DNA of 64,000 bases from Panax quinquefolius (taxonomy: Eukaryota; Streptophyta; Magnoliopsida; Apiales; Araliaceae), in NCBI GenBank assembly GCA_020205615.1, contig CM035165.1, forward strand, positions 29,919,544 through 29,983,543, in the 5' to 3' direction. The notes beneath the pieces are model-generated. The model was not told the DNA's origin, did not search any database, and saw nothing but the letters and a program-made list of their open reading frames with translations. The translations under genes were made by a program, and so were the position numbers. Below, piece after piece: positions 23,701 to 36,353 of this stretch. Every line of letters begins with the position of its first letter. Position 1 is the first letter of the stretch.

Positions 23701-26700
23701 TGCTCATTGTTAGATTATAATATGCTTGAGGATGTGAAGAGGGTTGCTGACTCTGCTCAGAGACAGAGACTTAAGATTTGCGGATATTCTCAATTTAGGC
23801 TTCCTTTCCCTCTTAAAAGTCTTAGGAGTGCTGCAGCAAGCCGGAGGACAAAAATCTTATTTCTCTCGAGTGGAATGTCAAAGAGACAAACAAATCAATC
23901 ATTTTACAACAACAGGTATTAATTAATCTTATGAGAGACATTCATATTAGACTAATGTGACTTATGTGGTCTAGAATCTTATTTGGTAGGTCACTAGGTC
24001 TACTATAAATTGTTGGATGCTTTAACTGCTGAATATGATTTTCTCTTTTGTGTTTGTAGATTTGCAATATGCAGTTGGTTTTCCTCATGTTACCATTTTA
24101 TGGTCATGTTTTATGCTACTTTCTGTTTGTATGATGGCTTAATGGAAGCAACATTAAGTACCTCAAATCGTCTCTGGTAAATAGGTTCCAACATTTCATT
24201 TATGGGAAGTTGAACAGCAAATTGTTATGATGTATGCATGCAACTTGAAATCTATACTGAATTGTGCATGCAATTATTAAGATATTACGATGGCTGCTCT
24301 TTTCTTTTTAGTCTAAATTTTTTTTTTTTGAAAAATATTGGTCAAGAGAGATTTAGGGACTTTTATTTTTGGGATTGACACTAGTTATCTTAAATATTTT
24401 GGGAGCTTTGTATTTGGAGAAGAAATTGAAAAGGTGTTTAGAGTTCTACGAGAAGGCTTAGGGGCTGTGATATCCCATCAACTGCTTGTAACCGAAATTA
24501 ACATTACATTAATTCTAATTCAGTGACTTTTGATAACACAAGTTAACTAGATCTTCAAATTTCAGAACACTTAAGATAATTTGACATATTTATTCAGAAA
24601 ACTATCTGAAATAATTGGCAAGTTATTTTGTCATAGTATTTTTCTCTTAATTAAAATTGCTAGTTTGTTACTTAAAATATGCGGTACTTAAATTTTTCCC
24701 TACAAGGTCTTTGTGTGTTGGGAGAAGGTTAGGACTTATGGAGTATTGATCTCCAAACAGGTACATGTATCTAGTTGATACTGTTACTTATACTTTTATG
24801 GCGCTTAATTGTAACTTCTAAATCTATAAAAAGCTAATCTGAATTATAATCTAAGCCTAAGATGTAGGTCAGATTGTCAAAGTAAGGCTTTAGTCATTCT
24901 CGTTGATATCTGAATCTCTTTTTGCAGGTTCTTACTTTTAGAAAATGATGCTTTTTGTTCGTGTTGGCCTCAATTATTTTATACATTCTTATTGTTATTG
25001 AAAATTGATGTATGGTAGAATTGCATAATTAGTAAGACAAAATTTGTTACCTCTGATGCATGCTTGAATTTTTTGTTGTTGTCCAGCATCTAGGTTGTGT
25101 ATTTCCTGCTGTTACAGCTTCAACGCATTGCTTCTTTTTGTGTTTCTCATGTACGGGCACTAAGGATAATGTGGTTTCTAATGAATTTTTATTTCTAATT
25201 ATGTTCCAGGAAGAAGTATATTTCATGGACAATTGAATGGAGGTTTCATTCAACAGATGTTGTATTGCTTGACCATGGGTGAGCATCGATATAAATCCGG
25301 AACGACCTATTCTTCTCCTGTCATTTCTCTTTCTTTATCTGAAATATGTTTTCCTTTGTGCTTTTTGAGAACTTGTAAAATTTCATTTCTCATTAGCACA
25401 TGCTGGGCATACATGTTCACAGATCTCATGCAAATGTTTTTGTTCCAGTGTGGATGAAAATACAAGCCTCTGCTCGGTTATTGAGAACCATCTTAAACCT
25501 GGCCCTTGGAATCATCAGTTGAAGCGATTCTGCGAGGAACCACTGCAGTCTCTCAAATTTTTCATCCGAAAACATCTGAAGGTGTTCACATTTTACATTT
25601 CTGTTTGGTATGATAATTTTTATTTATTTATTTGTTTATTTCTGTATGAAAACTGATATCACTTTTCAAAAGTTGAGACCAGCATGAATGTTCCCTCGTA
25701 TGGGTGCAGGACCTTTTTTGAATATGTAGTACTGTGTCCTATTTCTTTGGCTGAATTTTCAAATATTAAGATTTTTATTAGACACGCTTAGTCATAATTT
25801 TGTTTGTTGATTTTTTGTTTTCAACATTTATATTTAAACACCAATACTCATAATTACAAATGAATCATTGAGAAGAAAATTATGTCCAAGTGAGTCCCAT
25901 GCAATTCTTAACATTGCAAAATAATTTAACAAAAAATGTAGGACTCTCATTTCAGATGGAGGAATCGGTCTTCTATCTCAAATTAAAATGAACTTGGGAT
26001 AATTTTCTGATGTGTAGTCATACATCTATTTGCAATTATGGCTGTCCTATTTTTTAAAAATTGAATTATTTGACCTGCAGGGCTCCAAATCACCCTTCCT
26101 TGAGTTGGACATAAATGCTCCAATACGTGAGCAACTAGCCAATTTGGTTCTCATCGAGTACCCTGTTATTCATGTACTTCTTCCTTCACACCGTTACGAT
26201 TTTGAAGTTATCAAAGCTGCTAGTCGTTGTAAATTTGATCTTAAGGAGTCTGTTAGCCATCAAGAACAGTCTCCTAAGGGTGTTTACTTCAGGGAGGAGG
26301 AAATAGAAGAGGACAACTCCTCGAATCCTCAGGTTCTGGATCTAATGAAGCATGCAAAATTGGATGGAATTTTCCACAGTCCCCATCAATGCAGAGGAAC
26401 CGAGAAAAAATTAAATAACATGGTAGACAGCCCATTTTTCTTAAGAATGACACAAAAACCAGTGATAAAGAATGATTTCTGCTGTGAAAAGGCTGAGACA
26501 GGAGTTTCTGAAAGCATGGATTTGGAAATTGATCAAGAATTAATAGATTCATACTCGGATTTGATTTCAGAAGCGAATCCTGACGTCTTTTTTGATTTTG
26601 AAGGGGTGTTTAAGGAGGATGTGGAACTAGAGAAAAGAAATGATAAGGCCGATTTCTGTGAAGTTTTCGCGGTGGAGGAATTAGAGGAAGGAGAGATACC

Positions 26701-26707
26701 TGCTTAG
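20789..26707 (+). CDS. BCD1: Zinc-finger HIT protein, box C/D snoRNA protein 1 (BCD1) family
   Basis: Five exons with GT-AG introns: 20789-21026, 23714-23915, 25210-25278, 25449-25581, 26081-26707; 422 residues. Joints keep frame (phases 1, 0/2-type splits and 0). The N-terminal zf-HIT module has interleaved ligands C23, C26, C35, C38, C43, C47, H51, C57. After it come DYNMLEDVKRVADSAQRQR, then SWTIEWRF, then the PGPWNHQLKRF block, and in exon 5 an LLPSHRYDFEVI block, all typical of BCD1. The tail is acidic (EELEEGEIPA). BCD1 proteins act in the nucleus in assembly of box C/D snoRNPs, with the R2TP machinery, for rRNA methylation. Intron 1 is long (2.69 kb) and has gained MITEs. Telo-box and site II motifs upstream fit a ribosome-biogenesis gene. 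No break is seen; it is probably functional. Exon choice is from motif continuity, not from transcripts. Confidence 0.92.
21087..21301. mobile_element. Stowaway-like MITE in BCD1 intron 1
   Basis: About 215 bases starting CTCCCTTCGTTTTGCAATAA and ending CTTTTCGAACTAATGGAG, which are imperfect terminal inverted repeats matching the Stowaway consensus (CTCCCTCCGT...). It is flanked by TA on both sides (21085-21086 and 21302-21303), the Tc1/mariner-type target duplication. Confidence 0.7.
21384..21524. mobile_element. Second small MITE-like element in intron 1
   Basis: About 140 bases with terminal inverted repeats, left cccttgtttgtttttcaaa and right (reversed) ggctctgtttgtttgcaag, both leading into 'cttgggattat/ctat'. 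Internal sequence is full of 'taatagtc' motifs that pair with each other, so the whole could fold. Superfamily not settled; flanks suggest TAA/TTA but not clearly. Confidence 0.5.
21525..23713 (+). other. Remainder of BCD1 intron 1
   Basis: No gene is supported. AT-rich intronic DNA with a C-rich/A-rich tract at about 21893-21922 and another at about 23023-23070. Short open frames on either strand lack family motifs. Confidence 0.7.
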
Positions 26708-27844
26708 AACTGCATTCAAGTGTGATTTTGCTTCATGACAACCACCGCAATGTTCTTGCTGATAATGCAATTAAAAACATAGACTGGATACATTTCTTTA
26801 GTTGCTTGGTAGAGTATGTATATATGTAAAATGTGTGCCTCTTATGTTTTCTTGTTCTGAATTCAGCACTACTTTGATATCAGAAAAGCCACTTTTAGAT
26901 GGGTTTTCGCCTGCCTTAGTGTATGTGTACCGACTTTCTGATGGCGATACGGTTGATGGATGCATCTTCACCGTCGATTTCTTGAAACTTCTTGTTGTTC
27001 TTTGTGGCACTAACATGATATAACTGTAGAAAATGAATGTTATAGAGGAAGGAATGGAATAGGGGAGGTAATGGAATAGAAAAGGGAATATAATGATTCT
27101 AAGTATTGTATTTGCATGTTTGGTTGGTGTTGGGGAATGGATTGTGGGGTATATCTTGTTGCTGTAAAGAATGCCATTGAGGATTCCTTTCTCATACACA
27201 TTCCATCAACACGGTAATTGTTTTTCCCTCGTACACGACTCACCCCCGAAAATAATACCTCTCATGCATTTACTTATATTGAGGTTCCACCTATGTTAAC
27301 ATCACAAGTAAGTTGGAGTTTCACATCGGATACATAATAAAAAAGTGAATGATTAATATACATGAATAGACCGGCCAAGACTTTTGGATTAAGTTGGATT
27401 TCAAACATGTATTTTAATGCTTTGTGTACCTGCACGCGAAGCGCGGACTCCTCGGTTCTTCCCCCAACAACACTCGAGAAATACTCCAAATATTCAGCAT
27501 ATTGGTTCAAGAAATTCCTCACTAAGTACCGATCAAATGCCTCAAAATGGTTGAACACAAGAATTGAAAATGGTTTGTTTGTTTGAAAAATAACTGGAAT
27601 GGCTTGGTTTGTTTCAAAGTCTTGTCAGAGCTCTTGGCGTAAATTCTTTGACCTCTGTTGCTGCGGGAGATACATTGGCAGTAAAGGAATTTATTTGGTA
27701 TTTAAAAATAGGATTGAAATGATCATGTCCAAGTATATGGAGCAATTGAAAGAGTCTGAATATGACCGATTAATTCATTCAAACTGTTTGTTTTATAATT
27801 TTTAAACTTTGAATGCGTTTAAATATAACTGATGTATATGTATG
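26708..27844. other. 3' flank of BCD1 and intergenic DNA
   Basis: No gene is supported. The first few hundred bases are probably 3' UTR, with no strong AATAAA. Around 27300-27345, 'ggagtttcacatcggatac' resembles the 'cacatcgg' motif seen in small plant LTR elements, but no LTR borders could be found. Confidence 0.5.
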
Positions 27845-28480
27845 TAGGGGTGAGCATGGTGCGGTTTGAAATCTAAACCGCACACGAAACAGGTTAGGTA
27901 CAGTTTGACAAATCTAAAACCACATATGAAATCGCTTGTGATTGGTGTGCGGTGCGGTTTTGAACCGTGCGGTGTGGTTTCATTTGGTGTGGTTTCGGTT
28001 TCAAAATCAATTGAAACAACAAAATTTTATGCAATTTAAATTAACAATTTAACATCACACGATATTAAATATCACTTTTATAACACACAACTTTACTTAT
28101 AATGTTTTATCTAAACAAAAGCTAAATAGAACCAAACCCAAATCGTATAAACAAAAGCTGGTATGTATCTATATAAACATAGTGGTGGATAACAATGAAT
28201 AAAGTTTGTTGGTGGACGTGTTCTTATAAATTATTATTGTTATTATAATGATGATGATAGTAAGCTCAATCATATTCCCATTAAAATTTATAAATCACTC
28301 TGGACAACTTCACTGCTTATCTTGTTGGCGTTTGGTACAGTTTTGGTTTTATGCATGCGGTTTTGGCCAATAACCAAACCCAGACCGTAATTTCAGTTTT
28401 TAACCCACCTAAAATTGCTACATACGTCGGAACTGTTGGTGCATTTTAATTGGTGTGATTTTTGATGCACTGTCAGAGAT
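27845..28480. repeat. Possible hAT-like remnant
   Basis: It starts taggggtgagcatggtgcgg, followed by repeated 'ggtgcggtttgaaaccg' motifs of the type found at the ends of plant hAT-like non-autonomous elements. A matching right end is not evident; 'aaccaaacccagaccgtaatttc' near 28372 may be what remains. Confidence 0.3.
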
Positions 28481-28990
28481 AATTTTGTTTCTTACTAGCC
28501 CTATGTATGAGTTAGTACTCATGGACTTTGAACACACCATCTAAAGTTTGCATATGGATTGAGGAACATATTTGCTGCTGCTAGGAAGATCTCATCAATG
28601 TCTTTGAAACTTATGTTATTTGCGTATTAATAAATTTTATTTTACCAGCCAAAAAAAATGAGCTCTTGAGGTATCACTATTGTGACGCTTGTCAAATAAT
28701 TTATATCATTCTTGATCGCGCAAATCATTTACCCTATCTTAGACTTAAAGAAATTGAATAAAGATCAAGACTGAAATAGAAAAATATATGCAATATCTAG
28801 GAGAAAATAGCCGCAGCACCAACTATATATTCATTAATTTTTCTATGGTGTTTGAAAAAACAAACAAACAAAAACTTTTGTTCTTTGAATTCTTAGTGAA
28901 ACCTTTTATATTAGATGTGCATTCTATATTTAGAATAGAACAGGGAATTGAAATAAGGATTATTGGTTAACGAACTAGTTAAATCAGTCT
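28481..28990. other. Intergenic DNA, nothing recognised
   Basis: AT-rich, no supported gene or repeat. Confidence 0.6.
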
Positions 28991-28997
28991 TTCAAGT

Positions 28998-29285
28998 AAA
29001 GGTGTAAATGAATCGAGTCGAGCTGAGTATTGAGTTGCTCAGATTTGGTTCACAAAATTTATTGAGTATAAAATAAAGTTTGATCAAGGCTCATTTACTT
29101 GAGTAAAACACGATCTTGAATCGAGGCCGAGTAGTTTGAACTTTTCGAACGAATATAATCCGAGTTTTAATAGAAAATTACAATTTGAGGAGGTTTGAGT
29201 AATTTATCGAATTTTAAAATTTGCTCATATTTGACTCATTTATATTTTGAGTCGAGCGAGTACGAATCAAACCCGAACTGTTAGC
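28998..29285. repeat. Possible second hAT-like remnant, 'gagtcgagctgag' motifs
   Basis: It begins aaaggtgtaaatgaatcgagtcgagctgag and later holds gagtcgagcgagtacgaatcaaac. Such 'ggtgtaaatgagccgagctcgag' ends are common in small plant hAT-like elements. The right terminal repeat is not clear. Confidence 0.33.
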
Positions 29286-29933
29286 TCATTTTACCTCCTT
29301 AGTTTTAAGTTTGTGATTTATCTCTCTACTCTTTACTATTACTATTATTTTAATGACGAATTGAATAATGGTAGTTGTACACAACTATCATCTTATTTAG
29401 ATTTTGCCCTAAAAACTAGAACTCTAGAAGGGTTTATAAATTTTCACTGCAAATAACTCTTAAATTAAATGTTTACTTTAATTCGATAATAATCTACTCC
29501 AAGTTTGAAAAAGATAATACAACAACCCCCTTCCCCCCCCCCCCCTCCCACCCCCGTCCTCCCAAAAAAAAAACGACAAAATTAATGATTTGACCATCAA
29601 AGTTGGCACGTTTTACTGAATATTTGATTGAACTTTTAATTTGTTAAATTAACTAACTGAACTAATTAAAATTTTCAAATTGGGTCATTCTGTCAAATCT
29701 GGTTAACAGCTGTCAAATTTTTTCATACGTGGAAGCAAAAAAAAAGGGAAAATAAAATAAAAAATGAGGTGACCAATTAGCAACACTGACATGGAAATAA
29801 TAAAAAAATATTTTTAACTCATTTTTAACATTTTAATTTTTAACATTTTAAAGTTTTAAAAATGACAAAAATATAATAAAACAAAACAAAAACTAATAAA
29901 AATAAAATATTTTTTCATTTATTAAATCAATTC
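29286..29933. other. Intergenic DNA with a C tract
   Basis: No gene. A poly-C run (about 29527-29560) followed by A9 is the only notable feature; the rest is AT-rich. Confidence 0.6.
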
Positions 29934-30092
29934 TTCTTCCTTCTTCTCTCTCTTCTTCCACCACCACCGCCGCCTCCACCGCCTCTTCTTCCTCTTCTTC
30001 TCTCTCTTCTTCCACCACCATCAGCTCCACCTCCACCGCCTCTTCCTCCTCTTCTTCTCTCTCTTCTTCCACCACCACCGCTTCCACCTCCT
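29934..30092. repeat. CT-rich minisatellite, three copies
   Basis: Three tandem copies of about 50-57 bases, each 'tcttc(c/t)tcctcttcttctctctcttcttcc' then 'accaccacc..tccacctcc'. The reverse strand reads as Glu/Gly-rich frames, an artefact of the repeat. Confidence 0.8.
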
Positions 30093-30126
30093 CCACGCAG
30101 GGGCATATCTACGGCTGGGGTTTTGG

Positions 30127-30477
30127 ATGATGGATCCGTTCGGATCTCCACCGCCGTCGCCGTCGCACCTCGGCCCATCGTGCCACCCACATCGCTTCTA
30201 TGTCGATTTAACAACCCTAAACGTCGCCTCTCTTCCTTCCGCCTTGTGGCCCAGACGCATCCATCCTTGCCTCCCCTCCGGATCTTCGTCTACTCCTCGC
30301 TCACCCACCACGGCCTTAGATTGTGCCAGTATGCTTATCGAATTTGAAGACAATGAAAAGGGCCGAACTTTACCGAAATGCCACCACAGACTTTTCGGTG
30401 AGTGTATTGATATGTGGTTTCATTCTCACTCCACGTGCCCAATTTGTTTGCCCCTTGGTGAGGCCGTAGCTCATTGA
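30127..30477 (+). pseudogene. RING-H2 (ATL-like) E3 ligase fragment, decayed
   Basis: A 116-codon frame with Pro/Ser-rich N-terminal 60 residues and then a RING-H2-like block: FEDNEKGRTLPKC, CIDMWFHSHSTCPIC. In ATL ubiquitin ligases the eight zinc ligands are C-C-C-H-H-C-C-C. Here C66, C85, H87, C93, C104 and C107 remain, but the second Cys is Met69 and the fifth ligand His is Phe90. There is no transmembrane segment or GLD motif upstream. The fragment starts just after a CT-rich minisatellite and ends 40 bases before an LTR. It is probably a duplicated or captured piece of an ATL gene and not an active ligase. Confidence 0.6.
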
Positions 30478-31599
30478 GGCTCCTCAAAAATAACAATAGG
30501 TCCGAATTGGTGGTATCTCATGACGCCCCAAAAATAGTATATACATCACCTATTCCGAGTCGCCAAATACATGGTACAAAAACAAATACAATCTTTAATA
30601 TACAACAAGAGAGTTGTGAGTTTTAATACAAATAATGTCTTCAGACAATATCCACTCTCGAATAAGTCTTCATTACATTTATTGTCACACTATTTAATGT
30701 AATAGTGAGGACTATTAATACTATCATCTGGTCCATCACTCCGCTCCCAGACTTGTCCCACTATATTCTCATTTCACAGAGAAACGGTGAAAGAAAGGGT
30801 GAGCTCAACTAGCCCAATAAGAAATATTATGACTAAGATAATGCGTAATAAATTATCATTAGCCTTAAAGATGTTAAACCGATACAATATAACAAACATC
30901 AAGTTTAACTCACAATGCGGAACAAGCAATCCATTAAAAGAGTCAAGTAGAAGAATAAAATCTACTATCTTTTATGATTGAAAAGGTTTTTCATCACTTT
31001 TATCGCTGGGACTCAGATTAATAAATAATCCACATCATCGAATCACCCCTGCACTACGACCAAGGATATTCTTTAGTATCACGACCACAATTATCCATGC
31101 ACTACGGGCCAAGAATATTTGTGTATTCATTAATGGTCATGATCATGTCAACAACTCATCCATCAATGCACTACGGGCCAATGAGGACTTTTACCACATC
31201 ATTTGTAACATTACGGTCATGATTACATAATCGAATAATCCACAGTCATAATCATACCAAGTCCATCTATGCACTTTCTACGAAATACGAGATGACTTTC
31301 AAAAAAATATAAACATGAGGATGATGACAATGATATAAGAATTCAATAAAAACAAGTTCAAGAATTAATTTATTCAGGAACTAATAACGTCCAAATTGTC
31401 AACATGATACTTCTTTGTAGAGTAAAATTTAAGAATGCTCAGAAGAATATTTCCATGAAAAGATACTGGATGAAGCGCAAATATCAAGGATATTCCACTA
31501 ATTTCATGGAGTATATAAGTCAAAACTTTAATCAACTGAGTATAATAAAGAATGGAATAACAAAAGAAATCACCATGCATGCGGTACTTCACATAGATA

Positions 31600-31985
31600 G
31601 GTTATTCCAATAGAATAACAATAACGGAACCGTGTCAAAGTGAAATTACATGCCAAGCGGATGTTCCAATGAATAATAAAGAATGGAATAACAACGAAAT
31701 CACCATACATGCATGCGGTGCATTGATAGATGAAAAGTTATTCCAATGAATACTAAATAACGTAACCGGTCCCCAAGAAAAAACGCATGCATGATATTCC
31801 AAATGAATAATAAAGAATGGAATAATGTAAGAATTTCACCAAGTATAGGGTAACCTGATATACAAAGTTATTCTAATGTAATAATAAAGAATGGAATAAC
31901 GAAGAATTTCACCAAGTATAGGGTCCCACAGTATACAAAGTTATTCCAATGAATAATAAAGAATGGAATAATGTAAGTTCTCTTC
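31600..31985. repeat. Tandem array in the 3' LTR of element B
   Basis: About six imperfect copies of a 60-70 base unit with 'ttattccaatgaataataaagaatggaataa', some with 'gaatttcaccaagtatagggt'. It corresponds to the arrays in LTR A and element E but with a different copy number and unit mix. Confidence 0.65.
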
Positions 31986-32170
31986 ATGAATAAGAAAGAA
32001 AGAATATCCCTTACGAGTACAACAAATAATATCTCCTACCTTAAGAAGTAGAGAACTGGATATATGAGTATATGAGTAGTGAAGTAGCAGAATACTTTTC
32101 TTCTTTCTCTCTATAGTTTCTCTCTAGAGTTTCAAATTGATTCGTAAGAAATAATTAAGGAATGAGCTTC

Positions 32171-32178
32171 TATTTATA
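32171..32178 (-). promoter_or_regulatory. TATA box of element B 3' LTR
   Basis: TATAAATA on the minus strand, followed by gaagctcattcc as in the other LTRs of this family. Confidence 0.6.
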
Positions 32179-32932
32179 GAAGAATGGATCGTGATAAGTA
32201 ACTAACTCATGAAACGGTCCAGATTGATTTACTTTTAATCCAACGGTCATATTTAAAGCAAAATCTTTTAAATAAAATATAATATATTCTATTTATAATC
32301 TAAGAAAACGAATAACTTTATAAAAGATTTTACTATGCAAACACTATGCAGTATTATGCAAACCACTATAAAAAAATATAATATATTCTAATTATTATAC
32401 AATAAATTAGATAACTTTATAAAAGTATTCTATTTTATATAAAAAGATTTTACTATTAGCCTAATAAAACGAATAACTTTATAAAAGTATTCTGTTTTAT
32501 ATAAAAAGTTTTTCTATTTTATTACATTAATAATACCAATAAAACAAAACTGAGTTACTTATCACATAAGCATCAATAATCAATACCGTGTGCTACTATG
32601 AAACCACGCGTATTACTGTACTTTTACTACCGAGTAGTTCAACAGTATTAATGGTAAAATTTTCGCCGTTATTTTCAATAAAATATTTTTGTCTTTTTCT
32701 CAATCCGACAATAATTTTGTTGTGGGGTCCACCAATGATTGTGCCATCGTACGAATATTTTCTGTTAAAATTAATATTCCCCGACCAATCGAATATTATA
32801 TAACAACTTGCGTACTTTGCAAAATTTATAAATATTACCCACAACTATAACATTATATCAATTTCACTCCATAATATTCAAAAATAATATTTATAGAAAA
32901 TTCATCTTTATTCAAAAAGTTGGGGTCTTACA

Positions 32933-32956
32933 ACCTCCCCTTCTTATGAAATTTTG
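32933..32956 (-). other. Polypurine tract of element B
   Basis: Minus-strand aaatttcataagaaggggaggt lies directly before the LTR start TGTAAGACC. It marks plus-strand priming and fixes element orientation. Confidence 0.75.
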
Positions 32957-35900
32957 CCCTCGAAATTAGGGTACGTACCTGGTATATCGAAGAGGTAAGG
33001 ATACCTTGACTTCATTTCAGATTCTAACTCCCAGGTCATTTCCTCAACATCGTGGTTTCTCCACAAAACTTTGACTTGAGGTATAACCTTGGAGCGTAGA
33101 ATATGTTCCTTCTTATCCAAGATTTGAACAGGAACCTCTTCATATGTTAAATCTTCCGCTATTTCATCCGGTTCTAACTCAATAATGCGGTTCGGGTCTT
33201 CCACATATTTACGTAACATGGATATGTGAAAAACGTTATGAACACGAGACATACTTGGCGGTAAAGCGAGTCTATAGGCCACGGTTCCTACTCGATCGAG
33301 GATTAAAAATGGGCCAATGAATCGAGGATTGAGCTTTCCTCTCTTTCCAAATCTCGTAACTCCTTTCCATGGAGCAACTCGTAATAACACATGATCTCCT
33401 ATATCAAATTCCATGTCCGTTCGATGAAGATCAGCATAACTTTTTTGTCGATCTTGTGAGGTTTTTATACGTTGTCGGATCGTTTGAATCTTTTTCGTAG
33501 TCATACGTACCAACTCCGGTCCCAACAACGTTGCTTCACCCACCTCATTCCAGTATACTGGAGCCATGCCAATGCTTGCTTGATAACTGTTGTTGTAGGA
33601 AAACTCCACTAACGGTAAGAACTTGTCCCAACTTCCCTTGAAGTCAAGGACATAAAGTCTTAATAAATCTTCCAGAGTTTTAATAGTCCTCTCTAATTGT
33701 TCGTCCGTCTAAGGATGATATGCCGAACTAAATCGTAAATCCGTGCCCATAGCTTTTTGCAAACTAACCCAAAATCGTGAAGTGAATCTTGGGTCTCGAT
33801 CAGAAACTATGGATACTGGAATACCATGCAGTCTTATAATCTCGTTTATGTACATACGAGCAAGACATTCAAATGTATAAGTTTTTCGTATTGGTAAGAA
33901 GTGAGCAGACTTGGTCAATCTATCAATAATGACCCAAATTGCATCAATGCCTTGAGAAACCTTGGGAAGACCAGTAACGAAATCCATGGTAATGTGCTCC
34001 CACTTCCATTCTGGAATTTCAAGTGGTTGCAATGGACCTTTTGGTACTTGATGCTCTGCCTTGACTCGTTGACAAGTTAGACACCTTGAGATAAATAACG
34101 CTATCTCTCTCTTCATATTCCTCCACCAAAATGTATGACGAAGATCACGATACATTTTGGTACTCCCAGATGGATTGCAAAAGGTGTGTTGTATGCCTCC
34201 ATCATGATTTTATACTTTAAATCGTGGTCGTTAAGAACACAAAGTCCGGAGTTGACTCAAAGTATTCCTTCTTCATCGATTCTTGCTTCCGCATATACCT
34301 TCTTCTCGACTTTCTTCCTCATACGCATCATCGCCTCCAGTGTCCGTAGCTTGAGCGGTTTAACTTTATTAATTAAAGTCGATTTCTACTCAGATATTCG
34401 CCATCATCACATGGGTCCCTGGAGTCTTTAACTCTATCTCCATCCTTTGCAAGTCACACAAAATGGGCCTTTGCGTTGACAATATCGCATTCGCACTTGC
34501 ATATGATCTTTTACTCAATGCGTCAGCTACCACGTTCACTTTTCCAGGATGGTATTGGATGGTATGATCATAATCTTTCAACAGTTCAAGCCAACGTCAT
34601 TGTCGCATGTTGAGTTCCTTTTGAGTGAAGAAATATTTGAGGCTTTTATGATCCGTAAATATCTTCACTTTCTCCCTATACAAGTAATGCCTCCAAATTT
34701 TAAGTGCGAAGACAACAGCTGCCAACTCTAGATCATGAGTAGGATAATTCCTCTCATATTCTTTGAGTTGTCGCGAGGCATATACTATGACTTTCCCATG
34801 TTGCATGAGAACACATCCTAACCCTTTTCCCGAAGCATCACTGTAGATGACAAATCCCTCCGAACCAGATTGTATTGTCGAGCAAAATCTTTGAAATGAG
34901 TCTCCTCTTGAGTTCTTGAAAACTCTTCTCACATTCCTCGCTCCAACCAACTTTATATCTTTCCGAGTCACCGAGTTAGTGGAGTAGCGATTCGAGAAAA
35001 CCCTTCTACGAATCTCCGATAATAACCACTTTAAGTCGAGAAAGCTACGATTTCTATCATCGATTTAGGTTGCTCCCAACTTTGAATAGCTTCAATCTTT
35101 CTTTGGGTCAACAGATATTCCATGACTTGATACCACGTGCCCAAGGAATGCTACTTCCTCGCCCGAACTCGCATTTCTTCAACTTGGCATAAATCTTATA
35201 TTCACGAAGCTTTTGAGTATCGACCTCAAGTGTTGCTTTCATGATCTTCACGGGTTTTGGAATATATGGGGATGTCATCAATAAAGACGACCACAAAGTG
35301 ATCCAAATATTCCTTGAATAATCGGTTCATCATATCCATGAAGGCAACAGAGCATTAGTCAATCCAAAAGACATGACTAGAATTCATAATGCTCGCATCG
35401 AAGTTCTAAAAGCCGTCTTTGGAATGTCATCTGCTTAATCATTAATTAGTGATATCCTAACAAAGATCAATCTTTGAAAAGAATTTGGCTCCTTGCAATT
35501 TGGTCAAACAGATCATCAATACGTGGCAATGGGTACCTATTTTGATGGTGACATGATTCAACTCCGATAATCAATACAAAGTCGATACTCCCATCTTTCT
35601 TTTTCACGAATAGAAACAGAGCACCCCAAGGAGAAGTACTAGGGACGAATGAAACCAATGCCTAACAATTCCTGCAGGTTGAGTCTTTAACTCCTCGAAG
35701 TTCAATAGAGCCATTCGATATGGGGCTTTGGAAATGGGTTTTGTACCGGGTTCAAGGTCGATACAAAATTCAATTTCACGCTCTGGGGGTAGGCCAGGAA
35801 TTTCTTCAGGGAATACGTCAGGAAATTCATTAACAATAGAAATATCATTAAAAACTGACGTATTTTTGTTTAGATATGTGACGTGGGCTGAGAAATCTTG

Positions 35901-36353
35901 ACATCCATTTTTCAATAAACGAATAACTTTATGGCTTGAGATGACCATGAGTGATTTTAATGATTTGGTGGCTTTAATTCGCATAACAGGTTGGTTAGGA
36001 ATATAAAAGCTAACAACCTTACGAAAACAATCAATTTTTGCATGATGGGTAGTTAACCAATCAATCCCTAGAATTACGTCAAATGCAAGTATTTTTAATG
36101 AAATAAGATCGACAGGTAATGTGAAGGTACCGATTTGAAACAAACAAGACTTATAAATAGTGGATGTAATGAAGGTTTCTCCCAACGGAGTTTCTATAGA
36201 TAAGTCAAAGTCTAATTTCTCCGGAGTCAAATTTAATCGTTGAGCACAAGTAGGAGAAATAAAAGAATGGGTAGAACCGGTATCAAATAAGGTATAGACT
36301 TCGCTAGAGTTTATGATAAGCTTACCCGTGATGACCTCGTTCGGGTTCCTTGC
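32944..36353 (-). pseudogene. Ty3/gypsy pol of element B (PR-RT-RH-IN-chromodomain), decayed
   Basis: Read from 36353 leftwards. Protease: LFDTGSTHSFISP with a conserved ILGIDWLTTHHAKIDC block (about 36340-35900). RT start: EFPDVFPEEIPGLPPE, then in another frame LFVKKKDGSI and [13 protein letters not shown] (35658-35467). RNase [15 protein letters not shown] and [16 protein letters not shown] (34971-34597). Integrase: zinc-binding region, WEHITMDFVTGLP and SDRDPRFTSRFWVSL (34155-33709), a stop at the HPQTD position, then the E-containing segment. The C-terminal half (33609-32944) ends in a chromodomain-like segment (VKVLWRNHDVEEMTWELESE). Many frameshifts and stops, especially in RT. The protease end is cut by element C. 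Confidence 0.85.
36349..36353. other. Target site duplication of element C, left copy
   Basis: cttgc directly outside the LTR end TGTGATGCCCC at 36354; identical to 55108-55112. Confidence 0.85.

Larger units (their letters stand above)
30519..32932 (-). repeat. 3' LTR of element B (about 2.4 kb)
   Basis: On the minus strand it starts TGTAAGACCCCAACTTTTTG at 32932, directly after the polypurine tract, and ends near 30519 (catgacgcccc where intact copies have tgtgacgcccc). It has the same internal landmarks as LTR A: 'ctacgggccaa' units at about 31045-31275, the 'attccaatgaataataaagaatgg' array at 31600-31985, and a TATA box at 32171-32178. No gene inside. Confidence 0.82.

Noticed and set aside
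27274..27586. Overlapping frames of 94 (-) and 74 (+) codons downstream of BCD1
   Set aside because: No recognisable motif, antisense to each other and in AT-rich intergenic DNA.
29893..30214. Glu-rich and Gly/Arg-rich minus-strand frames
   Set aside because: Artefact of the CT-rich three-copy minisatellite.
32933..32956. Possible env-like gene between pol and 3' LTR
   Set aside because: The chromodomain runs straight into the polypurine tract in B and C, leaving no space for an envelope gene.
34135..34431. Plus-strand frame of 98 codons (and similar ones at 40093-40349)
   Set aside because: Antisense to clear integrase-region coding sequence of elements B and C.
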